From: CAVTSA01 sp963790575
Lineage (GTDB): Bacteria; Chloroflexota; Dormibacteria; Dormibacterales; Dormibacteraceae
Direction of reading: 5' to 3'
Length of the DNA: 64,000 nt
Assembly: GCA_963790575.1 (NCBI GenBank)
Contig: CAWBPD010000028.1
Coordinates: 1 to 64,000, forward strand
The notes beneath the pieces are model-generated. The model was not told the DNA's origin, searched no databases, and saw nothing but the letters and a program-made list of their open reading frames with translations. A program made the position numbers and the translations under genes. This document shows, in pieces, positions 16,756 through 26,094 of this stretch. Positions within the stretch are counted from its first letter, which is position 1. Each line of letters begins with the position of its first letter.

Positions 16756-18210
16756 ATGAGTGATGCGGTCTCGAGACGCCGGTTTCTCGGCTACCTCGGC
16801 GGTGCCGCCGTGGGTGGGGCGAGCCTGGCTCTCGCCGCGTGCGGGTCGTCCGGCCCGGGCAACGCCCGGCAGCCGCTGAAGGGCGGCGCCTCGGCCAAGC
16901 TTCCCGCCTGGCTGGAGGCGGAGGCCAAGCCGTACCACGGTCACAGCCTGCAGGTGGTCCAGCAGCAGCAGTACTTCGCGCAGACGGGCACCGACTTCCA
17001 GAACGCTTGCGACACGTTCGCGAAGCTGACCGGCACCAACGTGACCGTCTCCACCGTGAACGCCGACGCCGGCACCGTGATCAGCAAGTTCGACTCCGCG
17101 GTGAAGTCAGGAGATGTCCCCGATCTCCTCTTTTTCCAGGGCAGCCGGTTCCCCGCCGCGCTCCAGCAGCTGGGCGACCTGCAGCCGATGGACGACCTGG
17201 TGAAGGACCTGGAAACGCGGTACGGCCCGATGGCCGACTGCAACAAGATCAACCTCGACTTCAAGGGCCACTACTGGGGCGCGCCCTACTTCGCGCTCGC
17301 CAGCGGCTGGTTCGCGCGCAAGGACTGGCTGGCCGAGAAGAAGATCAGGCTCAGCGAGATCAAGACGTTCACCGACGCGCGAGATGTCGCGCTCGAGCTT
17401 TCGGATCCCTCCAACCAGCGCTGGGGCTGGGGCATCTCGTACAACAACAGCGGTGATGGCGCCGGCTTCCTCCTGAGCGTGATCGAGGCCTACGGCGGCG
17501 CGATCTGCGACGACTCGGGCACCAAGGTCGTCTTCAACTCCCCCGAGACCCTGGAGGGGGTGAACTTCATCGCCGACCTTTACACCAACCCCAAGTACTC
17601 GAAGATGCTGCCGCCCGGGATCGCAGCCTGGACCGACACCTCCAACAACCAGGCCTGGCTGGCGGGGCTGATCGCCTTCACGCCCAACCAGTACAGCCTC
17701 TACGCGCAGTCGTTCGCGCAGCAGAACCCGGTCTACCAGGTCACCGCGACCTTCCCCGGCTTCACCGGGCCCGCCATCTCGCAGGTCAACACCGTCGGCG
17801 ACTGCCAGGCCTTCATGATCCTGAAGGGGGCCAAGGAGGCGGGCCTCGCCAAGGTGCTGGCCAAATACCTCTCCTACGGCGAGCCCCTGTTGCAGATGGT
17901 CAAGGACTCCGTCGGGCAGGTGCTCCCCGCCTACAACGACATCTGGTCGTCGAACAAGTACTACCTGCAGGGAGACCAGGCGTTCAAGGGTCAGTACGCG
18001 ACGCTGACCGAGAAGCTTCCGATCATCTCCAAGGGCGGCTACCACTTCCCACAAGCCCCGAGCGCCGGCCAGCAAGCGGTGCAGGCCGGGTACCTGCTCA
18101 ACGAGATGATGGGCCAGATCATCGGGAAGAAGCAGACGGCCAAGGAAGCGATCGCCTCCACCAACCAGCAGATCATCCAGGTCTTCAACCAGCAGGGCCT
18201 GCAGCAGTGA
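16756..18210 (+). CDS. ABC solute-binding lipoprotein, sugar type (paralogue)
   Basis: This 484-residue binding protein has a Tat-plus-lipobox signal (SRRRFLGYLGGA...LALAACGSSG) and a ribosome site GGGAGGGAG before the ATG. It is colinear with the 13812-15308 protein through the mature region (DTSNNQAWLA, LQMVKDSVGQVLPAY). No permease gene accompanies it. It is followed by the glucarate-dehydratase-like gene, so it may feed the same or an alternative substrate to the fused permease 1 kb away, or to one elsewhere. The duplication of binding protein only suggests an extended ligand range. Confidence 0.9.
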   Translation: MSDAVSRRRFLGYLGGAAVGGASLALAACGSSGPGNARQPLKGGASAKLPAWLEAEAKPYHGHSLQVVQQQQYFAQTGTDFQNACDTFAKLTGTNVTVSTVNADAGTVISKFDSAVKSGDVPDLLFFQGSRFPAALQQLGDLQPMDDLVKDLETRYGPMADCNKINLDFKGHYWGAPYFALASGWFARKDWLAEKKIRLSEIKTFTDARDVALELSDPSNQRWGWGISYNNSGDGAGFLLSVIEAYGGAICDDSGTKVVFNSPETLEGVNFIADLYTNPKYSKMLPPGIAAWTDTSNNQAWLAGLIAFTPNQYSLYAQSFAQQNPVYQVTATFPGFTGPAISQVNTVGDCQAFMILKGAKEAGLAKVLAKYLSYGEPLLQMVKDSVGQVLPAYNDIWSSNKYYLQGDQAFKGQYATLTEKLPIISKGGYHFPQAPSAGQQAVQAGYLLNEMMGQIIGKKQTAKEAIASTNQQIIQVFNQQGLQQ

Positions 18211-18234
18211 CGGGCTGCGGCTGATCACGTCCCT

Positions 18235-18288
18235 TTCTGCACACCCCGGGCCTACAACCCGCGCGGTAAGGCCGGGGTGTGTGCAGAA
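18235..18288. repeat. Palindromic element, TTCTGCACAC class (copy 1)
   Basis: This 54-bp near-perfect hairpin has a left arm TTCTGCACAC-CCCGGGCCTAC, a loop AACCCGCGCG and a right arm GTAAGGCCGGGG-TGTGTGCAGAA. It lies between a binding-protein gene and the next enolase gene, 24 bp after the stop codon. A diverged copy sits inside the dnaB intein (29430-29487). There is no poly-T, so it is not a classical intrinsic terminator. Confidence 0.8.
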
Positions 18289-18342
18289 CCGGCCCCCAAG
18301 TGCGGCGCCCGCGGGGGCGTGCGCGAGGCACACTAGCTTCGT

Positions 18343-19470
18343 ATGCGCATCACCGCCATCGACACCTGGGTCGTCAACGTGCCGCTCCGGGTCGCCTTCG
18401 CGAGCAGCTTCGAGACCAAGACCGGAACCACCCGCACGGTGATCCGTGTGACCGCCGACGACGGCCAGGTGGGCTGGGGAGAGACGATGCACGGCCGCCC
18501 CACGCGCGCCATCGTCGAGCGCATCAAGGGCGACTACCTGGGTCTTGACCCCCGCGCCACCGCCGAGGTGATGCGGCGCAACCACATGGTGCCGTTCTTC
18601 CACGGCTACCTCGGCTACTGCGCGATCGCGGGACTCGAGATGGCGCTCTTCGACCTGGTCGGGAAGGCGACTGGGACGCCGCTCCACCTGATGCTCGGCA
18701 GCGCCACCACCGTGGAGATTCCGATCACGGCGCTGCTGACCCGGGGGGAGGTGCCGGACGCGAGCCCCTCCGAGCTGCCCCGGGCGCTGGCTACCGCCGC
18801 GTCGACCATCGTGGCCGAGGGTGGCTTCCGATCCCTCAAGCTGAAGGGCTCGACGGACGTGCGGTCCGACGTGGCGGTGATGCGCGAGCTGCGCCGGGCG
18901 CTGCCGGAGACGGGGCTGCGGGTCGATCCCAACGCGGTGTGGTCGGTGCCGGACTCGCTATGGGCGGCGCGCGAGCTGGAGGAGCTTCACCTGGAGTACC
19001 TGGAGGACCCCTGCGAGGGGATCGAGGGCATGGCACGGGTGGCCGCCGTGACCAGGACGCCGCTCTGCACCAACATGTGCGTGGTCCGGTTGGAGGACTT
19101 CGCGCCCGCGATCCGGGCCCACGCGGTCCAGGTCGTGCATGCGGATCCTCACAAGTGGGGCGGCATCCATGCTTCGGTGGCGATGCACGCCGTCTGCCGC
19201 GCGTTCGGACTCGGGGTGGGCCTGCACAGCGGTGGCGAACTCGGCATCTCCATGGCCTGCGACCTCGCTCTCGCCGCCGCGCTCGGCATCGACTATCCGG
19301 CCGACGCCATGTACTACCTGTTGGTGGAGGACGTGGTCACCGAGCCGCTGCGGGTGTCGGGCGGCGCGATCGCGGTCCCCCGGGGCCCCGGGCTGGGCGT
19401 GGACGTGGACCTGGAGAAGCTGGCGGAGTTCGCGGCGCGGAATGAGAAGGAGGGCGATCACACGCTCTGA
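18343..19470 (+). CDS. Glucarate-dehydratase-like enolase-superfamily enzyme
   Basis: This 375-residue enzyme has the pattern of the glucarate dehydratase group: Lys166/Lys168 in SLKLKG, Asp195-Asn197 in RVDPNAVWS, Glu221 in YLEDPC, Asn244 in CTNMC, Asp268-His270 in ADPHKWGG, and His295 in GLHSGGELG. The KxK and His/Asp pairs allow abstraction of a proton from either face of a diacid or monoacid sugar. The ATG has no strong ribosome site. It stands alone downstream of the orphan binding protein. A glucarate-like aldarate or an uronate-derived acid is the best guess for substrate. Confidence 0.85.
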   Translation: MRITAIDTWVVNVPLRVAFASSFETKTGTTRTVIRVTADDGQVGWGETMHGRPTRAIVERIKGDYLGLDPRATAEVMRRNHMVPFFHGYLGYCAIAGLEMALFDLVGKATGTPLHLMLGSATTVEIPITALLTRGEVPDASPSELPRALATAASTIVAEGGFRSLKLKGSTDVRSDVAVMRELRRALPETGLRVDPNAVWSVPDSLWAARELEELHLEYLEDPCEGIEGMARVAAVTRTPLCTNMCVVRLEDFAPAIRAHAVQVVHADPHKWGGIHASVAMHAVCRAFGLGVGLHSGGELGISMACDLALAAALGIDYPADAMYYLLVEDVVTEPLRVSGGAIAVPRGPGLGVDVDLEKLAEFAARNEKEGDHTL

Positions 19471-19500
19471 TCTGGTGGTGGCTGGGGCTCCGGCCCAACG

Positions 19501-20673
19501 TCACCGCCAGAGGTCGCGACTGGCCCGGCGCGCTCCCTCGGCCAGGGCCTCCAGCTTCGCCCACATCACAGTCGGGTGGACACGCCGGACGAAGGGGCCC
19601 TGGGCAAAGCCGCAGTCGGTGCCGGCGAGGACGCGATCACGGCCGACCAGCCGGGCCAGCCTGACCAGCCGCTCACGAATCAGCTCCGGGTGCTCGACGA
19701 CGTTCGTGGCGTGGCTCACGACGCCTGGAACCAAGCTCCTGCCGGCCGGCAGCTCGACGTCCTTCCACACACTCCACTCCCACTCGTGGCGGGGATTCGC
19801 CTGCTCGATCGCGTAGGCCCCGGCGGGAACGCGGAGGATCAGGTCCACGATCTCGGCCAGCGGCACGTCGCCCACGTGCGGCGCGTTCCAGCTGCCCCAA
19901 CACACGTGGTAGCGCACCCTGTGCTCCGGGATGCCGCTGAGCGCGTGCCGCAGCGCCTCGACGCGTGGCTGCGCCCAGGCTCGGTAGGCGGAGCGGTCGC
20001 CCTCCAGGTAGTCGAACATCATGGGCAGGTACGCGTCGTCCACCTGGACCTGAAGGCCGGCGTCCACGATCATCCGGTACTCCTCGTGCAGCGCGTCCGC
20101 GACCGCGAAGAGGAAGTCCTCCTCGCTTGCGTAGTGCTCGTCACGACGCCAGGGCACGACGCTGGCCGGGGCCACGACGGGGAGGAACCCTCGTGTCACC
20201 CCCGCGGCCGCCATCGCGGCTTTCAGGTTGGCGATGTCGCGCTGGAGCGCTGCCTGACCGGTGTACGACACGGGGCCGACGCAGACCCAGATGCCGAGCG
20301 TGCCCACGAAGCCCTGCGTGGATTCGTACTCCGCGTAGAACTCCGGGAACATCCGCTTATCGGTGCCCTCGGCGACGACGGCGGGCGTTCCCGGCTCGTC
20401 CGGTCGCAGTTCGAACCCACCCAGGCGCTCCCGAACGTAGCGGGACCAGCTGACCGACTTCCCGTACTCCCCGTCACTCACCACGTCCACACCGGCTTCG
20501 GCCTGCCTGGCCACGACTCCGGCCACCGACTCGCGGAGCACCCGCTCGTACAGCGCTTCGTCGTACGGCTGCCCGTGCTCCTTCAGTTGAAGGATCTCAA
20601 CGAGCGCCGGTGGCCGCACGAGGCTGCCGACATGCGTCGTGAGGATGCGATCGGGTCGGTCCTGCGCTGGCAT
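19501..20673 (-). CDS. MetE C-terminal-domain-like protein (cobalamin-independent methyltransferase fold)
   Basis: This 390-residue single-domain protein is related to the catalytic half of cobalamin-independent methionine synthase and to epoxyalkane:coenzyme M transferases. The N-terminus (ILTTHVGSLVRPPAL) and the Zn-site motifs YHVCWGSWNAPH and GTDCGFAQ are recognisable. It probably binds zinc through His, Cys and Cys and activates a thiol. It is about half the length of full MetE, and a full MetE is encoded 2.8 kb away, so it probably has a different role, for example in sulfur or aromatic catabolism. The actual substrate is unknown. Confidence 0.75.
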   Translation of the reverse strand: MPAQDRPDRILTTHVGSLVRPPALVEILQLKEHGQPYDEALYERVLRESVAGVVARQAEAGVDVVSDGEYGKSVSWSRYVRERLGGFELRPDEPGTPAVVAEGTDKRMFPEFYAEYESTQGFVGTLGIWVCVGPVSYTGQAALQRDIANLKAAMAAAGVTRGFLPVVAPASVVPWRRDEHYASEEDFLFAVADALHEEYRMIVDAGLQVQVDDAYLPMMFDYLEGDRSAYRAWAQPRVEALRHALSGIPEHRVRYHVCWGSWNAPHVGDVPLAEIVDLILRVPAGAYAIEQANPRHEWEWSVWKDVELPAGRSLVPGVVSHATNVVEHPELIRERLVRLARLVGRDRVLAGTDCGFAQGPFVRRVHPTVMWAKLEALAEGARRASRDLWR

Positions 20674-20704
20674 GCCCCGATTCTGGCAACACCGGCCGGC
20701 GGGG

Positions 20705-20890
20705 TCAGGGGCGTCGCGCGGTGCCAGGTGCGCTCGCAGTCGGTGTCGGCGATACGGTCGCGCTCGGGGTCGGGGTCGGACTCGGGGCTCCCGGCGGAGG
20801 CGTGTTCGTGTAGGAATAGATCGCCCACACGAGCGCTACGCACGCCGCGACGACGACCAGGAACGCGAAGACTCCGCAGCCTTTCCCCAC
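20705..20890 (-). CDS. Small single-pass membrane protein with Pro/Thr/Ser-rich tail
   Basis: This 61-residue open frame has an N-terminal hydrophobic helix (FAFLVVVAACVALVWAIYSY) and a low-complexity tail of alternating Pro, Thr and Ser (TPTPSATVSPTPTASAP). The composition matches cell-envelope-associated small proteins of high-GC bacteria. The GTG start has no obvious ribosome site. No family is recognised. It stands alone in the 343-bp gap between neighbouring genes. Confidence 0.45.
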   Translation of the reverse strand: MGKGCGVFAFLVVVAACVALVWAIYSYTNTPPPGAPSPTPTPSATVSPTPTASAPGTARRP

Positions 20891-21016
20891 ATCTGATCCA
20901 ACGTGAAAGGGCCCCGGCGGGTCACGCGCCGATCCGGACCCGAACCGGATACAGAGGACACACCAGCGGTTTCGGGTTGCTGGTGACCCAGAGGTGCCAA
21001 AATAGCCCCCCGCGCG

Positions 21017-21934
21017 TCAATAGCCGAGCTTGGGGTCGATGACTCCCTCGAGCGGCCGGCCTGCCAGGCGAGCCTCGATGTTGGCGGTGATCCGTCGCCT
21101 CAGCCCTTCGCGCTCGGTCTCGCTTGGGTTGGCGGTGTGCGGTGTGATCAGGCAGTTGTCAAGGTCCCACAGAGGGTGGTCGGGCGGCAGCGGCTCGGGA
21201 TCGGTGACATCCAGGCCGGCCCCGGCGATCCATCCCTCCCGCAGCGCCTCCACCAGGTCGTCCGTCTTCACCAGTGGGCCACGACCCACATTGACAAGTA
21301 GGCACCTCGAGCCCATCGTGCGGAGCTCCTCGCGCCCGATCATGCCCCGCGTCTCCGGCGTCAAGGCAGGAGCCAGCACGACCACGTCCGTGTCGCGAAG
21401 CGCCTCGTGCAGCTGCGCCGGCGGTACCGTCTGCTCCGCACCGGGGACGGACGGCGGCTGGGGATCGACCACGGTGACGTGAACACGGAACGGCTCCAGC
21501 AGCCGCACCAGGGCGCTCCCGGTGCCGCCTCCGCCGACCAGCGTGACCCTTCGCTCGAAGAGGCTGCGGCCGCCCTTCTCCTCCCAGCGGTGTGCCCGTG
21601 CCCGTTTGACCAGCAGGCGAAGCCCGGCCAGGATCAGGGCCAGCGTGTGTTCTGCCACCGCGTCGGCGAAGGCGCCCTTGGCCGAGGTCCAGAGCCGGCC
21701 GTCCGAGAAGAGTTCGACGTAACCGTCGACTCCGGCGGCGGGCAGCTGGACCCAGCTGATGGCAGGACCGCGCTCCAGGACTCGAGCCAGGTCTTCCGGC
21801 TCCCCGAAGGCCCACACCAGGGCCTCTGCCCGCTCGGGGTCCACCACGCGCGTGGCCGCGGCCTCCACGATCTCCTTCAGCCACTCCTGCTGCTTCCCCA
21901 CCACAGCGACGGGGAGCTTCGTCGAGCCACTCAC
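21017..21934 (-). CDS. D-isomer-specific 2-hydroxyacid dehydrogenase
   Basis: This 305-residue NAD(P)-dependent oxidoreductase reduces 2-keto acids or oxidises 2-hydroxy acids. It has the Rossmann motif VGGGGTGSALV, the catalytic Arg in VNVGRGPLV, Glu in DVTDPEPLP and His in LITPHTAN. A GTG at 21934 overlaps the stop of the upstream MFS gene by 4 bp, which sets the start and implies coupling. The frame extends further upstream only through the transporter gene. Pairing with an organic-anion-type MFS carrier suggests glyoxylate, hydroxypyruvate or a sugar-acid-derived keto acid as substrate; this is inferred. Confidence 0.88.
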   Translation of the reverse strand: MSGSTKLPVAVVGKQQEWLKEIVEAAATRVVDPERAEALVWAFGEPEDLARVLERGPAISWVQLPAAGVDGYVELFSDGRLWTSAKGAFADAVAEHTLALILAGLRLLVKRARAHRWEEKGGRSLFERRVTLVGGGGTGSALVRLLEPFRVHVTVVDPQPPSVPGAEQTVPPAQLHEALRDTDVVVLAPALTPETRGMIGREELRTMGSRCLLVNVGRGPLVKTDDLVEALREGWIAGAGLDVTDPEPLPPDHPLWDLDNCLITPHTANPSETEREGLRRRITANIEARLAGRPLEGVIDPKLGY

Positions 21935-23211
21935 GCCTGGTGCTCGGCCGCGACCACGCGGGCGGGGGCGGGCTTCCGAATCGGCAGCATGAGAAGCGCT
22001 GCCGCCACCAGGCAGACAGCCAGAAACACGAAGGCGGAGCCGTCGGTGTGCGTGGTTCCGATCAGCCACCCGACGATGTAGGTGCCGACGAAGCCACCCA
22101 GGGCGCCGGCGCTGTTGATGAGCGCGATCGCGGCCCCGGACACGTTTCGCGGCAGCAGCTCGGTGATGAGCGCGAAGTAGGGCCCGTAGGGCGCGTACAT
22201 GACTCCCCCGGCGACGATCAGCAACAGGAAGGCGAGCCAGAAGTTGGAGGGGCCGATCAGGGATGAGAGGTAGAAGACGATCCCGCCCAGGACGAGAAAG
22301 GGCCAGACGAAGGGGATGCGGCGCGACGAGCGGTCAGAGAAGTAGGAGACGATCAGCATCAGGATGACCGCCAGCGCGTAGGGGATCGCCGCCAGAGCGC
22401 CGGTACTGCCGATGCCTTGTCTCGAACCAGCCTTGATGATGGTCGGGAGCCAGAACACCAGCCCATAGACGCCGATGCTCCACAGCAGGTATTGCGCGGA
22501 TAGCACGATCACGTCCCGCCGCTTGAACGCCTCCCAGTAGCCGGCGACCTCCGGAAGCGAGCGTTGCTCCTGCGCCAGCTGTTCCTCGATCGCATCCTTC
22601 TCAGCCTGGTCGAGCCACTTCGCGTCCTTGGGGCGGTCGTCGACCAGCAGCCGGAAGATGAAGGCCCAGATGATCGCGGGGACCCCCTCGATGATGAACA
22701 TCCAGTGCCAGCTGGTCGCCTGGACGATGTACCCGGAGACCGCCGACATCCAGAGCAGCGTCACCGGGTTGCCCAGGATCAGGAACGTGTTGGCCCGCCC
22801 GCGCTCGTGGCTCGTGAACCAGTGAGCGAGGAAGATGACCATGCCAGGAAGCACGACCGCCTCCACCACGCCAAGGAGGAAGCGATCGAGCATGAGGAGG
22901 GCGAGGATCGGAATGAAGCCTTGAGCGGAGGCGAAGACACCCCAGCCGAGCAGGCTCCAGAAGATGATGCGCTTGACGCTCCTGGTCTCGGCATAGTGGG
23001 CCCCCGGGATCTGGAACAGGAGATAGCCGAGGAAGAACAGGGCCCCCAGCAGGGCGGAGCTGCCGGCGGTGATGTGCAGGTCGTGAGCCAGGCCAGCAGC
23101 CGCGCCGATCGAGTAGTTGGAGCGATCCAGATACGCGAACGTGTAGGTGATGAATGCGACCGGAATCAGGCGGCGCCAACGTTGCGAACTCAGTACGGAG
23201 GAAGTGCTCAC
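21931..23211 (-). CDS. MFS transporter, anion:cation symporter-like
   Basis: This carrier has about twelve membrane segments and the ACS-family hallmarks FAYLDRSNYSIG near the N-terminus and GALFFLGYLLFQIPGAHYAE in helices 2-3, as in glucarate, galactonate and phthalate permeases. A central hydrophilic loop contains DRPKDAKWLDQAEKDAIEEQ. A GTG at 23211 with GGGGG about 6 bp upstream is preferred; another GTG at 23244 would add 11 residues. It is cotranscribed with the 2-hydroxyacid dehydrogenase. Probable proton-coupled import of a sugar acid or organic acid. Confidence 0.88.
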   Translation of the reverse strand: MSTSSVLSSQRWRRLIPVAFITYTFAYLDRSNYSIGAAAGLAHDLHITAGSSALLGALFFLGYLLFQIPGAHYAETRSVKRIIFWSLLGWGVFASAQGFIPILALLMLDRFLLGVVEAVVLPGMVIFLAHWFTSHERGRANTFLILGNPVTLLWMSAVSGYIVQATSWHWMFIIEGVPAIIWAFIFRLLVDDRPKDAKWLDQAEKDAIEEQLAQEQRSLPEVAGYWEAFKRRDVIVLSAQYLLWSIGVYGLVFWLPTIIKAGSRQGIGSTGALAAIPYALAVILMLIVSYFSDRSSRRIPFVWPFLVLGGIVFYLSSLIGPSNFWLAFLLLIVAGGVMYAPYGPYFALITELLPRNVSGAAIALINSAGALGGFVGTYIVGWLIGTTHTDGSAFVFLAVCLVAAALLMLPIRKPAPARVVAAEHQA

Positions 23212-23493
23212 TGCTGACCCCCTGCCGGTGCGGTTCCGCGGCACCTACTGCCCGCAGAAGGCCCGCGCGTCACGGCCCTATACATACAGGGATGCTATCA
23301 CCTTATGCTGCTGGCTCACTTCGCATGGCGGCTGAAGGAGCCGCGTTTCAGGTCGTACCTTGAGGTCTGGGCAGGCTGCCTCGATCGTGTCCGAGCCCGA
23401 GCACCTGCCAGCCCGCTCCGCGCGCAGGGCTGAGCGGAGCTGCCGGCAGCGCGGCCTCCCGGGCACGGCCGCTGGACAGAGGAGCAAGACAAA

Positions 23494-25806
23494 TTGGCGC
23501 GCACCGCCGTTCTGGGGCTTCCCCGCATCGGTCCGAACCGAGAGCTGAAATTCGCCCTCGAGTCCTTCTGGGCGGGCCGCTGCGGCGCGGACGAGCTGAA
23601 TAAGGTTGCCCAGGATCTTCGGGCGAGCTCATGGGAACAGGCACGGCAGTCGGGCATCGACGTCATCCCCAGCGGTGACTTCAGCCTGTACGACCATGTG
23701 CTCGACACCGCCTGGGCTCTGGGCGCGATCCCGGATCGATTCGGCGAGGTCAGTCGCCAGGATCTGACAGCCTATTTCGCCCTCGCGCGGGGGACGAAGA
23801 GCCAGCGCCCGCTCGAGATGACCAAGTGGTTCGACACCAATTACCACTACCTGGTACCGGAGCTGCGGCCCGGGCAGACGTACGTGCCGCAGGCCCAACA
23901 CTGGACGCAGCCGCTCCAGGAATCCGGCGCGCGTGGGATCCGGACCCGTCCGGTCATGCTCGGGCCTTTCAGCTTCCTGCTGCTCTCGAAGGGACTGGAG
24001 CGGCCACTCGACGGCCTCGACGATTTGGTTCCGGTCTACCAGCGGCTCCTCGGGGAACTGGCTGCCGCCGGCGCCTCCGAGATTCAGTTCGACGAGCCGT
24101 GTCTGGTCCAGGACCGCACGCCTGCCGAGCTGGACGCTTTCGCCGAGAGCTGGGCGGCTCTGGCCTCCGCCGCTGCTGTCGACCTCTGCCTGGCGACCTA
24201 CTTCGACGGGCTGGATGGCGCCGGCTCGCTGGATCGTGTCCTGGGGTTGACCGTGAACGAGGTCCATCTCGACCTGGTCCGGGGGACGGGACAGCTGGCT
24301 CGTGCGCTGGAGCGCGTACACGATCGACCGACCCGGTTGTCGCTCGGAGTCATCGACGGGCGCAACGTGTGGGCGGCTGACCTGGACGCGGCGCTGGGCG
24401 TCCTCGACACGGCAGTTGAGGTGCTGGGGCCGGATCGGATCACGATCGCCCCCTCCTGTTCGCTGCTGCACGTGCCCTACGAGACGTCGCGCGAAGCCGG
24501 CATCGATCCCTCGATCCGTCCCTGGCTGGCCTTCGCCGCGGAGAAGCTGAAGGAGCTCCGCACCTTGGCGGACGCACTGGGCGCGTCTCCTGACGTCCGC
24601 GCCGAGCTGCTCGCGCCGTCTCGCCAGGTGATGGCGGCCCGCCGTACATCGGGTCACACCGCCGATCCGGACGTGCGGGAGCGGGTCCGGACCTTGAACC
24701 CGGCCTCCTACCAGCGCAGTGCACCGGCCCGCCAGCGTCATGCCACCCAGCGGGCGCGAATGAAACTCCCGGAGTTCCCCACCACCACGATCGGGTCCTT
24801 CCCCCAGACCAAAGAGATCCGGGCGATGCGCCGAGGGTTCCGGACGGGAAAGGTTGACCGGACGGCCTATGAGGAGTTTCTGGAGGCAGAGATCGGGCGC
24901 GTCATCGCGACCCAGGAAGGTCTCGGGCTGGACGTGCTCGTACACGGAGAACCCGAGCGTGCGGACATGGTCGAGTACTTCGGCCAGCAGCTGCGCGGCT
25001 TCGCCTTCTCCGAGTTCGGTTGGGTCCAGTCGTACGGCAGCCGCTGTGTGAAGCCGCCGATCCTCTATGGCGACGTCTCACGCCCGGCGCCGATGACGGT
25101 GCGCTGGTGGCAGCGTGCGCAGTCGCTGACCGAGAAACCGGTCAAAGGCATGCTCACCGGGCCGGTGACCATCCTCGAGTGGTCGTTTGTTCGGGACGAC
25201 CAACCGCGCGAGGAGACCTGCCGGCAGATCGCGCTCGCCATGCGTGACGAGGTCCTCGATCTGGAGCGCGCGGGCGCGCAGGTGATCCAGGTCGACGAGG
25301 CGGCGTTTCGGGAGGGTCTTCCGCTGCAACGCGGGGCCCAGGAAGACTATCTCCGGTGGGCCGTCGACTGCTTCCGGCTCACCGTGGCGCCGGCCGGGGA
25401 AGGAACGCAGATTCACACCCACATGTGCTATTCCGAATTCAATGATGTGATCGAACACATCGCTCGCCTCGATGCTGATGTGCTCTCGATCGAGGCGTCG
25501 CGCTCCGACATGCAGGTGCTCGACGTCTTCGGGGGTGGCCGGGAGGGACTGAACGATGTCGGCCCCGGCGTCTACGACATCCACTCGCCGCGCGTCCCCT
25601 CGGTGGTGGAAATGGATCGCCTGTTGGCGCTGGCCGAGGAACGTGTCGGCCGCGAGCGGCTGTGGGCCAATCCCGATTGCGGACTTAAGACCCGACGCTG
25701 GGAGGAGACGCTGCCGGCGCTCCAGAACCTGGTGGAGGCCGCGAGGCTCAGGCGGGGGAGCCCCAACCATGCCGCCGCGGGGCTGTCACGATTGCCAGAT
25801 GAGTGA
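23494..25806 (+). CDS. metE: 5-methyltetrahydropteroyltriglutamate-homocysteine methyltransferase (cobalamin-independent methionine synthase)
   Basis: This 770-residue full-length MetE makes methionine from homocysteine and methyl-tetrahydrofolate polyglutamate in the cytoplasm. The N-terminal half starts GLPRIGPNRELKFALESFW, and the C-terminal half starts near FPTTTIGSFPQTKEIR. The Zn ligands are visible in THMCYSEFND (His, Cys), SIEASRSD (Glu) and ANPDCGLKTR (Cys). The start is a TTG with GAGGAGC upstream, an uncommon choice but aligned with the family N-terminus. The 282-bp leader shows no SAM-box or cobalamin-riboswitch consensus that I can recognise. Confidence 0.97.
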   Translation: MARTAVLGLPRIGPNRELKFALESFWAGRCGADELNKVAQDLRASSWEQARQSGIDVIPSGDFSLYDHVLDTAWALGAIPDRFGEVSRQDLTAYFALARGTKSQRPLEMTKWFDTNYHYLVPELRPGQTYVPQAQHWTQPLQESGARGIRTRPVMLGPFSFLLLSKGLERPLDGLDDLVPVYQRLLGELAAAGASEIQFDEPCLVQDRTPAELDAFAESWAALASAAAVDLCLATYFDGLDGAGSLDRVLGLTVNEVHLDLVRGTGQLARALERVHDRPTRLSLGVIDGRNVWAADLDAALGVLDTAVEVLGPDRITIAPSCSLLHVPYETSREAGIDPSIRPWLAFAAEKLKELRTLADALGASPDVRAELLAPSRQVMAARRTSGHTADPDVRERVRTLNPASYQRSAPARQRHATQRARMKLPEFPTTTIGSFPQTKEIRAMRRGFRTGKVDRTAYEEFLEAEIGRVIATQEGLGLDVLVHGEPERADMVEYFGQQLRGFAFSEFGWVQSYGSRCVKPPILYGDVSRPAPMTVRWWQRAQSLTEKPVKGMLTGPVTILEWSFVRDDQPREETCRQIALAMRDEVLDLERAGAQVIQVDEAAFREGLPLQRGAQEDYLRWAVDCFRLTVAPAGEGTQIHTHMCYSEFNDVIEHIARLDADVLSIEASRSDMQVLDVFGGGREGLNDVGPGVYDIHSPRVPSVVEMDRLLALAEERVGRERLWANPDCGLKTRRWEETLPALQNLVEAARLRRGSPNHAAAGLSRLPDE

Positions 25807-26059
25807 ATGGAACGCGGTGGTGAGCACGCCCGACGCCGGTGAGGCGGAGGCGCTGATCCAAGAGCTTGCTCTGCGTGGGCTCACCACCGATGAATCGACC
25901 GGGCAATCCGTTGCTTTTGCGTTCTCAACCGACGGGGCTGGTGAAGCGGAGGCCGACGACATGGTGCGAGACCTGGTCCGCACCGCCCGGCAACGGGCCG
26001 GCCTGATCGAGGCGGACCTGACCAGCCCCCGTTGGAAGTTGCAGAAGACCGCGCCCTAA
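25799..26059 (+). CDS. Small hypothetical protein overlapping metE
   Basis: This 86-residue acidic protein begins MSEWNAVVSTPDAGEAEAL and has a Glu/Ala-rich middle and a basic end (SPRWKLQKTAP). Its ATG lies inside the last codons of metE (8-bp overlap), so it is probably translated with it. The pattern of alternating strand- and helix-like segments suggests a compact ferredoxin-like fold, but I recognise no family. Confidence 0.6.
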   Translation: MSEWNAVVSTPDAGEAEALIQELALRGLTTDESTGQSVAFAFSTDGAGEAEADDMVRDLVRTARQRAGLIEADLTSPRWKLQKTAP

Positions 26060-26069
26060 CCGCGTCACG

Positions 26070-26094
26070 CCCCCGGGGAGTTCTGCATCCCGGG
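26070..26094. terminator. Possible bidirectional terminator hairpin
   Basis: CCCGGG at 26072 and CCCGGG at 26089 form a short stem with an 11-nt loop between convergent genes. There is no T-tract. The position, not the structure, is the main support. Confidence 0.3.

Noticed and set aside
23212..23493. SAM or cobalamin riboswitch ahead of metE
   Set aside because: The leader is GC-rich with some hairpin potential but shows none of the conserved boxes of these riboswitches.
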